From an uncultured Alphaproteobacteria bacterium (GTDB taxonomy: Bacteria; Pseudomonadota; Alphaproteobacteria; CAAHEQ01; UBA3637), in the NCBI GenBank assembly GCA_934202735.1, contig CAKPYH010000003.1:180794-244793 (forward strand): a DNA stretch of 64,000 nt. Reading direction: 5' to 3'. Positions 24,696-32,747 of the stretch are shown piece by piece. Both the position numbers and the translations under genes were made by a program. Position 1 is the first letter of the stretch; each line of letters starts with the position of its first letter. The notes under the pieces are model-generated. The model was not told the origin of the DNA and searched no databases. It saw only the letters and a list, made by a program, of their open reading frames with translations.

Positions 24696-25382
24696 CTAGG
24701 TTGCCGCTTCCGCCCCATACACAAGATCACAACCGATAAAGTTGACTTGCGCCCGTTGACAGGCTTGCAAGACCGAATAACTGCCACTGGCCGGATCACA
24801 GACCAGGTCATGATCTTTATCCACACAAACGGCCTTAATCAATTCGGTTTGCAATCCGATCGGCTTGGTATGCGTGTGGCTTTTGCCGTGTATTTTTTCA
24901 TTCCATACGTCCGGAATGTTATGCAGCAACCATGAATCTTTGGCCGTTTTAGGGGCTTTTTGCAAAACCACTAAATACTCCGATGTCCGCCGCGTCCGAT
25001 ATCCCATACCGATTTTCATCTTGTGCCACACAATCATATCCACGGGGGTCAAATCGTGAATGTCCCTAAACCACGATTGTATCCCTTCCACCAGATGGAA
25101 CTTATCAATCCATAAGAATAAATAACCGTTTTTAACCAACACCCGATCAATTTCTGTCAAAAACACCCGAATAACATCTTCGGTCATTTGCGGCAAGTTA
25201 TGACGGGCTCTTTCGCGATTTTGTCCTTCGTTGCCGTATTTCATCTTGTCCAACACCCCCCGGTATTGCGGGTCAAAAAAGACGGCTCGGACACGGGCAT
25301 CGGCCAACGCGCGCAACAAGGCCAATCCGTCCCCTTGTTGCCGAACATTGAATTGAAAAGATTGATTTACCGGTTTGTTCAT
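24696..25382 (-). CDS. Orphan DNA adenine/cytosine-N4 methyltransferase
   Basis: A 228-residue amino-methyltransferase. The catalytic motif IV is FFDPQY, a variant of (D/N/S)PP(Y/F), near residue 35. The SAM-binding region comes at the C-terminus (LVCDPASGSYSVLQAC), the beta-type order. The middle segment YRTRRTSEYLVVLQKAP is the usual region near motif VIII. No restriction gene is next to it, so it may act in regulation or be a remnant. It is not CcrM, which is longer and has a DPPY motif. Target sequence is unknown. There is no clear ribosome-binding site at the ATG. Confidence 0.78.
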   Translation of the reverse strand: MNKPVNQSFQFNVRQQGDGLALLRALADARVRAVFFDPQYRGVLDKMKYGNEGQNRERARHNLPQMTEDVIRVFLTEIDRVLVKNGYLFLWIDKFHLVEGIQSWFRDIHDLTPVDMIVWHKMKIGMGYRTRRTSEYLVVLQKAPKTAKDSWLLHNIPDVWNEKIHGKSHTHTKPIGLQTELIKAVCVDKDHDLVCDPASGSYSVLQACQRAQVNFIGCDLVYGAEAAT

Positions 25383-25414
25383 TTTTCACTCACTGTATAT
25401 TATTACCGGCATGT

Positions 25415-25443
25415 ATCTTATGTGATTTCGGGGCCTATTGCAA
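25415..25443 (-). promoter_or_regulatory. Candidate promoter of the orphan methyltransferase gene
   Basis: On the minus strand TTGCAA (25443-25438), 17 bp, TAAGAT (25420-25415), with a leader of about 26 bases. Confidence 0.4.
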
Positions 25444-25462
25444 GTAAAAAATCAAAATCCGC

Positions 25463-26860
25463 TTATTCCCGACATTCAACGCTTTTTTTTCGTTTCACAT
25501 AATCCCATACACACAGGGCCAATGTGCCTACGGCAAACAACGCACTGATTAAAACCGGATAAGCGTATCTGTATAAAACCGCCGGTGCAAATACCGAGTA
25601 AAAGAAAGCGGATAATACCCCGTCAGTCGCAAATAATATCAACAGTGAACACAGCGACCGATGCAGCCTCTTTGCATACAAAATACACCCTATCAACAAA
25701 CAAAAAACAGGAAGCAGGTAAAAATAAAAAGGCGAAACGAAAAGCGTATAAGCGGACAAGAAAGACAAGATTTCCCGTTGAATCGGACTGAACATCAGGT
25801 TTAATTCCGATTCAGGAAAAACCGTTTTCAGGTATTGCCTTTGTTCATCAATAATCCCGCTTTTTTCCCAATCATCAACGGCATAATATCCGTGCGTGTT
25901 CAAGAACAAAAATTGCCTCAGCATACCCAAGGCATGCCGTCCGTAATTCACGGGATGTTTTAAGACGGCTTTAACATAATAGGGAAGAATCAATCCGGCC
26001 GATATATGGCTGTTAAACGGCCGGTTCGGTATCCAACCAACAGACAGAGGGTCGGCAAAATATCTGTTCTTTTGATACGTTTCTTTCAGGTATGTCCAAT
26101 CTGCCCCCTTTTCATACCACACACCCGGAAAACAAGATGAATCATCGGCCGGTACACAAGCAGCCGCCATACCGTGCAGCAACAAATGTGAGGACGGATG
26201 AGAAATTGATGTCTGTAAAAACTTCGGCATCCCAACAGAAAATAAAATCAGGCAACCGATAACTAACCCATCTTTTACCCATATATTTTTTTTATTCTGC
26301 ACCATAAAATGAAATCCGTATACAGCAACCGGTATCATCGCAATCAAAGCATTATGTCGGGTCAAACATCCGACACAAGCCGTCAACAGAAACAGAGACA
26401 AGATCACTTTACCGCGTTTTTTCAAAACAACAATATAGGCAAGAAAAGCACACAGCAAAAACAAAAAGTGTGCCGAAATTGTGGTAGAGCATAAAATGAA
26501 ACTCTTGCTGAATATATTATTGATCAAGAGCGGCAAGAAAGGAATCACCAGCGCACTTTTGAAATTCACGGCTTTCCAAACCACCGTTGTCCACAAAAAA
26601 AGACCCACATAAAGCGGGACCAGATTCAAAAATAACATCCAATACACATGGTGTCCCCCGATAAAATAGAGAAAGTCCAACGCGTACGATAATATCACCG
26701 GATACCACCCGTTTTTAATTCCCATCAACGGCATCACGCTTTCCGATAGTGTCAATTTCCCCGGAAAAGCCAGCCAGGCATGAAAACAAAACACACCCGT
26801 GCAGAGTACACAGATCACGATTTGCCGCACTCTATGTTCCCATTTCGGTCCTAAAAACAA
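25463..26860 (-). CDS. Polytopic membrane protein, possible GT-C type glycosyltransferase
   Basis: A 465-residue integral membrane protein with about eleven hydrophobic helices and one large polar loop (residues about 225-315, rich in aromatic residues and containing two Cys). The layout, with RHNALIAMIP following a helix and a big extracytoplasmic loop, resembles GT-C membrane glycosyltransferases or O-antigen-modifying proteins. I cannot name a family with confidence. The start is probably the TTG at 26860, three bases after the stop of the upstream gene and preceded by GGAGAT, so it is translationally coupled to the ADP-ribosyltransferase-like gene. Base composition is more A/T-rich than its neighbours, which hints at acquisition. 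Confidence 0.65.
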   Translation of the reverse strand: MFLGPKWEHRVRQIVICVLCTGVFCFHAWLAFPGKLTLSESVMPLMGIKNGWYPVILSYALDFLYFIGGHHVYWMLFLNLVPLYVGLFLWTTVVWKAVNFKSALVIPFLPLLINNIFSKSFILCSTTISAHFLFLLCAFLAYIVVLKKRGKVILSLFLLTACVGCLTRHNALIAMIPVAVYGFHFMVQNKKNIWVKDGLVIGCLILFSVGMPKFLQTSISHPSSHLLLHGMAAACVPADDSSCFPGVWYEKGADWTYLKETYQKNRYFADPLSVGWIPNRPFNSHISAGLILPYYVKAVLKHPVNYGRHALGMLRQFLFLNTHGYYAVDDWEKSGIIDEQRQYLKTVFPESELNLMFSPIQREILSFLSAYTLFVSPFYFYLLPVFCLLIGCILYAKRLHRSLCSLLILFATDGVLSAFFYSVFAPAVLYRYAYPVLISALFAVGTLALCVWDYVKRKKSVECRE

Positions 26861-26863
26861 GCG

Positions 26864-27646
26864 TCATCTCCATAAATCCATCGCTGCCACCCGATTGAAT
26901 GTTTCAACACAACTCAACCGACAGGACCGATAAGATCGCAGATAGGCTTCATAAATTTTCTGCACCTTTTGTTGTGATACGGGATCAGGCCCACGGTACA
27001 TTTTATTTTGTCCCGGGGCATCCAAGCGATAGACTTGTTCGGGCCGAAAAACCACAAAAGCCGGTTTTCCTTGCAAGGTATACTGAAAACCGTCATACCC
27101 CTGTTTTTCCCAAAATTGTATCAAACGTTGTTTAACCAAATGGGATCGGTTCAAATCTTCCTGAACCGACACAGGAAACAATGTATCCAAAGCCAATTCA
27201 GATTTGACGGCCGCTTCCGGCATCTCAAAAGGGTTTTGATAAATAAAATCCGCCCGAGAATCGGAATGGTTATGCAGGGCAGAACTTGCAAGCTGTGCCT
27301 GCCTTAAATAAGCATATATTTCCCCACCCTGATAAGTATCCGGCACGCGATCCCCGGGGGCCCGCAACGGGCGCGACAACCGCAGATAAGCCGGAATAAT
27401 TCGTCTTATTTGATTGACAGGTCTACCCAAAGCCTGCAACATATCTGACACACGGTTTTTCACATCCCGGTCTTGTGCCGGCCCGTATTCCCACGGTGTC
27501 CGTTTAGACTGTGCATAGTCCTTGGCCAGGTTTTCATCTACGGTAAAATGCGATAACGGCAAAAATGCATGGAACCGAGAGCACGTTCCATGAAAAACTT
27601 TGACAGGGTGGCCCTGCGTATCTGTTAAAAATTTCAATCGTATCAT
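26864..27646 (-). CDS. ADP-ribosyltransferase-like protein (ART-PolyVal-like)
   Basis: A 260-residue soluble protein. Residues 8-30 read VKVFHGTCSRFHAF, matching the 'HGT...F..F' opening of ART domains. FTVDENLAKDYAQS follows like the 'FFT.....A..YA' strand-helix. The C-terminal YDGFQYTLQGKPAFVVFRPEQVYRL matches the 'YDG...VVF.P.QI' end seen in ART-PolyVal proteins of mobile elements and toxins. Mono-ADP-ribosylation of a cell or host protein is possible but the key catalytic Glu is not certain. The start at 27646 follows a TTGATT-17-TACACT promoter by eight bases with no ribosome-binding site, implying a leaderless mRNA. A membrane-protein gene follows directly. Confidence 0.6.
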   Translation of the reverse strand: MIRLKFLTDTQGHPVKVFHGTCSRFHAFLPLSHFTVDENLAKDYAQSKRTPWEYGPAQDRDVKNRVSDMLQALGRPVNQIRRIIPAYLRLSRPLRAPGDRVPDTYQGGEIYAYLRQAQLASSALHNHSDSRADFIYQNPFEMPEAAVKSELALDTLFPVSVQEDLNRSHLVKQRLIQFWEKQGYDGFQYTLQGKPAFVVFRPEQVYRLDAPGQNKMYRGPDPVSQQKVQKIYEAYLRSYRSCRLSCVETFNRVAAMDLWR

Positions 27647-27654
27647 ACGGGTAT

Positions 27655-27683
27655 AGTGTATCACACAATATCCTAAAAATCAA
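27655..27683 (-). promoter_or_regulatory. Promoter of the ART-like gene, probably leaderless
   Basis: On the minus strand TTGATT (27683-27678), 17 bp, TACACT (27660-27655), then eight bases to the ATG at 27646. Confidence 0.5.
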
Positions 27684-27832
27684 CATGAAATTTAAAAAAA
27701 CAGATTATCTTGTCGCCCGAACATAATAAAATCATGTCATGCCTTTTCAACATCCGAAATGAAAAGCACGGCCGCATCAATACCGTAGGGGTGCAAATTA
27801 TGGTGTTCACGGTGCAAAAACGCCCCTGAGAT

Positions 27833-27862
27833 AAAAAAATAACCTTTCCGAAGAAAGGTTTT
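27833..27862 (-). terminator. Rho-independent terminator of tRNA-Gly
   Basis: On the minus strand AACCTTTC and GAAAGGTT enclose a TTCG tetraloop, followed by a T-rich run. Confidence 0.85.
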
Positions 27863-27863
27863 T

Positions 27864-27938
27864 TGGAGCGGGCGAAGGGATTTGAACCCTCGACATCGAC
27901 CTTGGCAAGGTCGCGCTCTACCCCTGAGCTACACCCGC
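27864..27938 (-). tRNA. tRNA-Gly (anticodon GCC)
   Basis: Complete cloverleaf on the minus strand, starting GCGGGTG with D arm GCTC...GAGC. The anticodon loop TGCCAAG gives anticodon GCC. The T arm is GAGGG TTCAAAT CCCTT, then the acceptor strand and an encoded CCA. It decodes GGC and GGU. A terminator lies directly after it; TTGCAA-17-CATATA upstream is a weak promoter candidate. Confidence 0.95.
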
Positions 27939-28060
27939 ATTTTGAATGCGTGTCTATATATGCCACATTTTGCGACAAATTGCAAGAAAAAAATGCACTT
28001 TTTTATATTTTTTTTGCAGACACGCATTGTTTCTGTTCAAAATCAGTCCCTTATACGGAT

Positions 28061-29224
28061 CTAGCCCCCCAAACCCATACCCGAAACCATTTGTTCCTGC
28101 ATGGCAAACGTACCGGCCACAGCCCATGCAACGGTTGCCGCAATCGCCAAAATCGCCACGTTATTCAAAATTGCGGCCTTTTGTTCAATAATACGCACCG
28201 AATCTTCCATCCAATCATCGGCCAGTTGCGACAACGCCGCCGGGAAGTTATCCAATTCGGCATAAATCCGCAAATCCCCAATCACTTCATCGTCCGGGAA
28301 ACCTAAACGCGTCCGATACAACGCATCACCCAAGTTATCCCCGTTATTAACAAAGATCAATGTCTTGTCAATCCGATACAGTAAATACTTGGAAGAATCG
28401 GCGCGCAACAACCGCAAAGCCCGCGATACCGGTGTCCCGGCTTTAATCAAGGCGGCCAAAGACAACAACCAACCGACCCCGATAAAGATCCGATATAATG
28501 ACCATGGCGGAAAGCGATCAAACCCGGCCCGCCAACCGGCCCGCCACCGCGGAAACGTCCAGACAATAATGACACTGGCCACCGGCAGCGGCATAAACAG
28601 CCAATACGGATGATCCGCCACAAAATAAGACAGGTTGACCAACGACTTGGCCAAGCCCTTCCATTCCAAGGTCGGCACTGCATCCACCATAGGGGGTACC
28701 AAAAACTTACCCACACCCCAAATCAACACGAATGTCAAGAAAATCAAAAACAACGGATAGGATACGGCTTCAATGACCGGGGCCCGCATACGCCGCATTC
28801 CCTCCACCACCTTAATCGTGTTTTCCAAAGCCAATTCCAGGTTGGTAATATCCCCCACCGACAGCATCAACAACTCGGTAGACGGAGCCCACCCGCGTAA
28901 TGCCACAGACAACGAATCCCCGTTGCGGACCCGTTCCATCCAAGCGGCCAAAGCCAACGCCATACTTTCATTGGGATTTTTACCGTCTTTGGAGTAAATC
29001 TGATACATACGTTCCATAGCGTCCATCAAGGAAAATCGGTTGTGTACCAAAGCCTTTAATTTACGATAAAAGGCCATCCGATCACTGGTAAACATCCGTA
29101 CCATAAACTTGGCATAGCCGATATTCAGCGAATCCGAAAAGCCGGGTTCTTTAACGGGTGCGCGCGTCTTTTTTGGAATCACCGGCTTGGTTATTGTTGG
29201 TTTTTTAAAATGAAAAAGTGCCAT
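28061..29224 (-). CDS. pilR: Type IVb pilus inner-membrane platform protein PilR (T2SS F domain)
   Basis: A 387-residue membrane protein of the GspF/PilC superfamily, closest in context to PilR of IncI thin pili. Two T2SS-F domains are separated by hydrophobic helices (near residues 155-180 and 205-230). The second domain carries GVGWLLSLAALIKAGTPVSRAL, and a final helix (LNNVAILAIAATVAWAVAG) ends the protein. It would form the platform on which the PilQ ATPase acts. It is the last gene of the operon; AGGGGG precedes the ATG. No prepilin gene follows; the next gene is tRNA-Gly. Confidence 0.88.
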   Translation of the reverse strand: MALFHFKKPTITKPVIPKKTRAPVKEPGFSDSLNIGYAKFMVRMFTSDRMAFYRKLKALVHNRFSLMDAMERMYQIYSKDGKNPNESMALALAAWMERVRNGDSLSVALRGWAPSTELLMLSVGDITNLELALENTIKVVEGMRRMRAPVIEAVSYPLFLIFLTFVLIWGVGKFLVPPMVDAVPTLEWKGLAKSLVNLSYFVADHPYWLFMPLPVASVIIVWTFPRWRAGWRAGFDRFPPWSLYRIFIGVGWLLSLAALIKAGTPVSRALRLLRADSSKYLLYRIDKTLIFVNNGDNLGDALYRTRLGFPDDEVIGDLRIYAELDNFPAALSQLADDWMEDSVRIIEQKAAILNNVAILAIAATVAWAVAGTFAMQEQMVSGMGLGG

Positions 29225-29237
29225 GATGTTATCCCCC

Positions 29238-31559
29238 TTATGCCATCACATATTGATCCAAGAATCCCGTCCAACGTTCCACTTCTTCCACGTCAATCAC
29301 ACCGGATAACATGCGTTCCAGAGCCGATTCACGCAACGTGATACCGTTCAAATCATTGATCCAATAATTCAGAGCTTTTTTAGATTCCCCCCGCACCGAT
29401 AAATCCAAGAAAGTAGCATCGGGCAGAATAAACTCGGCCACAACGGTTCGTCCGTTCACACCGCGGAAATCACATTCTTTACATCCCGGTCCCCGCAAAT
29501 AACATTGTTCCAGAACGTCATCGCCCAAAGCCTTACGCAAGCGTTCCACCGCCGGGTGTTTCAAGTTTTCGGTTGCTTTGATACGGCATGACGGACACAA
29601 TTTTCGGAACAACCGTTGGGCCATCATCCCTTTCATAATACTGGGGTCTTGCAACTTAAAGTCTTCCACCCCGATATCTTTTAACCGCATTAAAATCGCA
29701 GGTGCATTGTTGGCGTGCAACGTTGTCCACACATTATGCCCCGACAAAGCCCCCCGGAAAGCCAAGTCCGCCGCCGACAAAGTCCGAATTTCCCCGATCA
29801 TCAGTGAATCCGGGTCCGATCGCAACGCCGCCGACAAAGCCTTGGTAAACTCACGTTCTTTGGCTTCTTCAATCATCGCGTTCGTCACAGGCATCTGGCG
29901 TGCCCCGGGAATAGGATATTCGGGCGGATCTTCCACCGTAATCAGATTGATTTCATAATTGCGTTCTTGCAACATGGCAATCATGTTTCGTTGCAATGTC
30001 GTGGACTTACCCGATCCGGTCGGTCCGGAAACCACCACAATACCGGTCGGAAACGCCCGCATTTGATAAAATAAATCTGTTTCTTTTTTGGAAAAACCCA
30101 ACAAGCCCAAATCGGCCGCCGCGGATACATCATCTTCGGCATACAACAACCGCATCACGACATAACGACTGCCGAACGCGATCGGGTTAAACTGCAAACG
30201 AATACCCAAAACGTTGCGAGGCAAAACCAACCGCCCCCCGGATCCACGCAACGGTGTCCGTCCCAATTTTTGAGCCGCCTGATATTCATTTTGGGCATAG
30301 TTTGCATCTGAAATATCCGCCGATGCAAAGGCCGCCCGTACAAAACTTTCGCCCCACTCCTTATTATATTCCATTTCGGTTTGCATTAAACCGTTGATAC
30401 GGAACATAACGGTCGTATGATCGGCCACAACGATATGAATATCGGAAACTTTGCTGCTGGCGGCGCGCGACACAATGGTCACAAAATCGCGCTGCATCCG
30501 TACTTGCTCTTGGGCTTCGCTTTCTACCGTTGCCGCTATCGGCTTGGCCGCGTTATTCCGGTTGGCATATTCGTAAATATCATTGATCACAATACTGGGA
30601 ACATATTCGGGTTTGCCGATTTGCAACCGCCGTTTGCGTGCCAAGTATTCAAATCCCAACACTTTTCCGTCAAATTTAGCGGATTCGGCCACAAAAAAGC
30701 GACCGTTAGAAAACAACACCAACAAAGCCCGGGTATCATCTTTGACCGGGAAACTACCCGTCGGCAGAGTCACACATTCATTACCGTTTGCAAACAAATC
30801 ATCCAAAAAGGTGGCCGATTTATAATCACTGTTTTGTTCCGGATTATCGGACGCGGCAAGGTCCATGATCGTTTCGGCCACGCTTGAATCCGATGTTGAT
30901 TTTACCGCACGTATATCGGCCGGGACGGGCTCGGCAACGGTCCTTTCCTTCGGCGTTTTTTCGGCTTCGGCCGGCTTCATCTGAGGGGTTTCGGGAGCCT
31001 CCGGTTTTTTGTCGGGTTCGGCCGAACTTTCGGAAACTGTCTTCATTGTCTTCGTTGTCGGTTCAGAAAGCGACAGCCCTTGATCATGATTCGGCTCATC
31101 CGGTTGTTCTGCAACAGGTTCCATCTTTGGGGTCGGTTCCGGCTCCATAGGAGGGACAATCGGAGCCCGCGGCGGCACAGGCGCAGCCACCGAATCACCG
31201 GCTACCGATACCGGTTCGTTGACCCACGCCACAGGCGTTTCCGGCTTTTGATCCGTTTCGGCGGATATAGCTTCCGTGTTATGTTCGTTCAAATCCAGGG
31301 GCTGATAATCGGACTGTTCGGGCAAAACCGGTGGCAATACCGGCGGAAGTACCTCATCTTGCATGAAATGTGTTGCATCCGGCGAAAGCGGCTCATTCAA
31401 AAAAGACGGATAAGATGTCGGGGCATCGGCATCCGGAGAATCCGTCTCATCCGCGCGCGGCGGTATAATCGGCGGAGATACCGGATTCCCCGCCTGTGAT
31501 ATCTGTTCATCAGACTTGTTTTCACCGACATACGTCCGATTGTTATCAGTGTGTTCCAT
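29238..31559 (-). CDS. pilQ: Type IVb pilus assembly ATPase PilQ with long disordered N-terminus
   Basis: A 773-residue GspE/PilB-superfamily ATPase. Residues 1-245 are Pro/Glu/Ser/Thr-rich and probably disordered, far longer than in IncI PilQ. The N2 and catalytic domains follow. Walker A is VSGPTGSGKSTT (near residue 518), the Asp box ITVEDPPEYPI, Walker B DSLMIGEIRT, and the His box SGHNVWTTLHANNA. A four-cysteine zinc motif (CPSC and CKEC) is present. It should power assembly or secretion through PilR. No clear ribosome-binding site precedes the start, which lies 24 bp after the pilP stop. Confidence 0.9.
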   Translation of the reverse strand: MEHTDNNRTYVGENKSDEQISQAGNPVSPPIIPPRADETDSPDADAPTSYPSFLNEPLSPDATHFMQDEVLPPVLPPVLPEQSDYQPLDLNEHNTEAISAETDQKPETPVAWVNEPVSVAGDSVAAPVPPRAPIVPPMEPEPTPKMEPVAEQPDEPNHDQGLSLSEPTTKTMKTVSESSAEPDKKPEAPETPQMKPAEAEKTPKERTVAEPVPADIRAVKSTSDSSVAETIMDLAASDNPEQNSDYKSATFLDDLFANGNECVTLPTGSFPVKDDTRALLVLFSNGRFFVAESAKFDGKVLGFEYLARKRRLQIGKPEYVPSIVINDIYEYANRNNAAKPIAATVESEAQEQVRMQRDFVTIVSRAASSKVSDIHIVVADHTTVMFRINGLMQTEMEYNKEWGESFVRAAFASADISDANYAQNEYQAAQKLGRTPLRGSGGRLVLPRNVLGIRLQFNPIAFGSRYVVMRLLYAEDDVSAAADLGLLGFSKKETDLFYQMRAFPTGIVVVSGPTGSGKSTTLQRNMIAMLQERNYEINLITVEDPPEYPIPGARQMPVTNAMIEEAKEREFTKALSAALRSDPDSLMIGEIRTLSAADLAFRGALSGHNVWTTLHANNAPAILMRLKDIGVEDFKLQDPSIMKGMMAQRLFRKLCPSCRIKATENLKHPAVERLRKALGDDVLEQCYLRGPGCKECDFRGVNGRTVVAEFILPDATFLDLSVRGESKKALNYWINDLNGITLRESALERMLSGVIDVEEVERWTGFLDQYVMA

Positions 31560-31583
31560 TTTTAACGGGACCCCGCACCATGA

Positions 31584-32747
31584 TTATTGTGCCATCGCCG
31601 GCCGAAAGACCAATTGGTCAATCCGCTTGCCGTATGCCACGGTAATCATGTCTTTTTTAATTTCCTTGACCACATGACCGGACGGTAAAATATCATCTTT
31701 TTTAACCACCCATTCCATGCCGTCTGCTTTGGACTTCAAGCGCGCCGTCAAGTTTTTGCCGGTACCGCGAATACTATCCAGCGTATACAATTCTTCCATG
31801 GTTTGCGGAACCACATCGGCCACGGGTGCTGTGGCATTTTTATCGGCAGACGCCACCGGTTGTCCCAATCGCTTCATCGCTTCTTCTCGTGCCTGATTCA
31901 AGGTGGCTTCCTGCTCGGCGGCTTTGCGGGCCAATTCGGCTTCTTCGGCCTGTTTCTTTTCAATTTCCAGACGCAAGCGTTCTTGTTCCTGCCACCATTG
32001 AATACGACTTCGCACCACATCTTCCCGCTTGGCGATTTCGTTCAACCGCTGTTCCCGATAGGTAGATTTTAATTTTTCCAGATCGTTTTTTAATCTTTCT
32101 TTTTCCAGCTGCAATTTCAAGAATGTATTGCCCCGTTCCAAATCTGCCATTTCCTGAAACACTTCGGGTGTAATCCGACCCAACAGTTGTTCACTGGGTA
32201 AATCCTTACCCGATACGGACTGCGCCATCGGTGACGGACCACTGATGGCTGTTTCATTGGCCCCCGGCAAAGGAGCCAGTTCCAACGTACCCAAAGACGG
32301 CCGGTTGGGAAAGTCCACAATCGCTTTACCGGCCACGGTGGTATTTTTCAATTCTTCTTCCAGCCGCTTTTTGTTTTCGGCCTGAACGGCATCATCGGTA
32401 CCCAAAGTCGCCGGTGCCAACGATCCGTCCGGTGTATTGACCGCCGGCGGAGGCGGCAAGACCATATCATTCAGAACCGGCATAGCCATCGGAGTCTCCC
32501 CCGATGAGGCCGATTCGGTATTGTTCGGGCTGGGGGTCTTTTCCGTGGCGGGTTGCAACGCCTGTTCTGTTGCAACCGAATCCGGTCGCTTCGCCGATGC
32601 TTGATCGGCCACCGGCTTTACATCGGCCGGTTGATCCGCTATCACCGCCGGTTTATCCGCCACCGGTTCCTGAGCCAGGGCCATTGTACTCCATGTACCC
32701 GTTATACCCAATACCAACACCATCAATCCCAAAACTTTATTTTGCAT
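31584..32747 (-). CDS. pilP: Type IVb pilus biogenesis protein PilP
   Basis: A 387-residue exported protein. It has a signal peptide (MQNKVLGLMVLVLGITGTWS, cleavage after ALA), a Pro/Ala-rich acidic region (to about residue 195), a long coiled coil rich in Glu, Arg and Lys (residues about 205-300), and a C-terminal beta domain. That domain (DSIRGTGKNLTARLKSK ... VVKKDDILPSGHVVKEIKKD) resembles the homology region of PilP/GspC proteins that contact the secretin. The start at 32747 has GGGGAGA upstream and overlaps the pilO2 end by 11 bp. Identification rests on this domain and gene order. Confidence 0.75.
   Translation of the reverse strand: MQNKVLGLMVLVLGITGTWSTMALAQEPVADKPAVIADQPADVKPVADQASAKRPDSVATEQALQPATEKTPSPNNTESASSGETPMAMPVLNDMVLPPPPAVNTPDGSLAPATLGTDDAVQAENKKRLEEELKNTTVAGKAIVDFPNRPSLGTLELAPLPGANETAISGPSPMAQSVSGKDLPSEQLLGRITPEVFQEMADLERGNTFLKLQLEKERLKNDLEKLKSTYREQRLNEIAKREDVVRSRIQWWQEQERLRLEIEKKQAEEAELARKAAEQEATLNQAREEAMKRLGQPVASADKNATAPVADVVPQTMEELYTLDSIRGTGKNLTARLKSKADGMEWVVKKDDILPSGHVVKEIKKDMITVAYGKRIDQLVFRPAMAQ

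Noticed and set aside
24696..27646. Restriction-modification or phage island
   Set aside because: Only an orphan methyltransferase is present, with no endonuclease, integrase or phage structural gene.
27673..28306. Reading frames on both strands across the tRNA-Gly
   Set aside because: They consist of tRNA sequence read as protein plus flanks, without translation signals.
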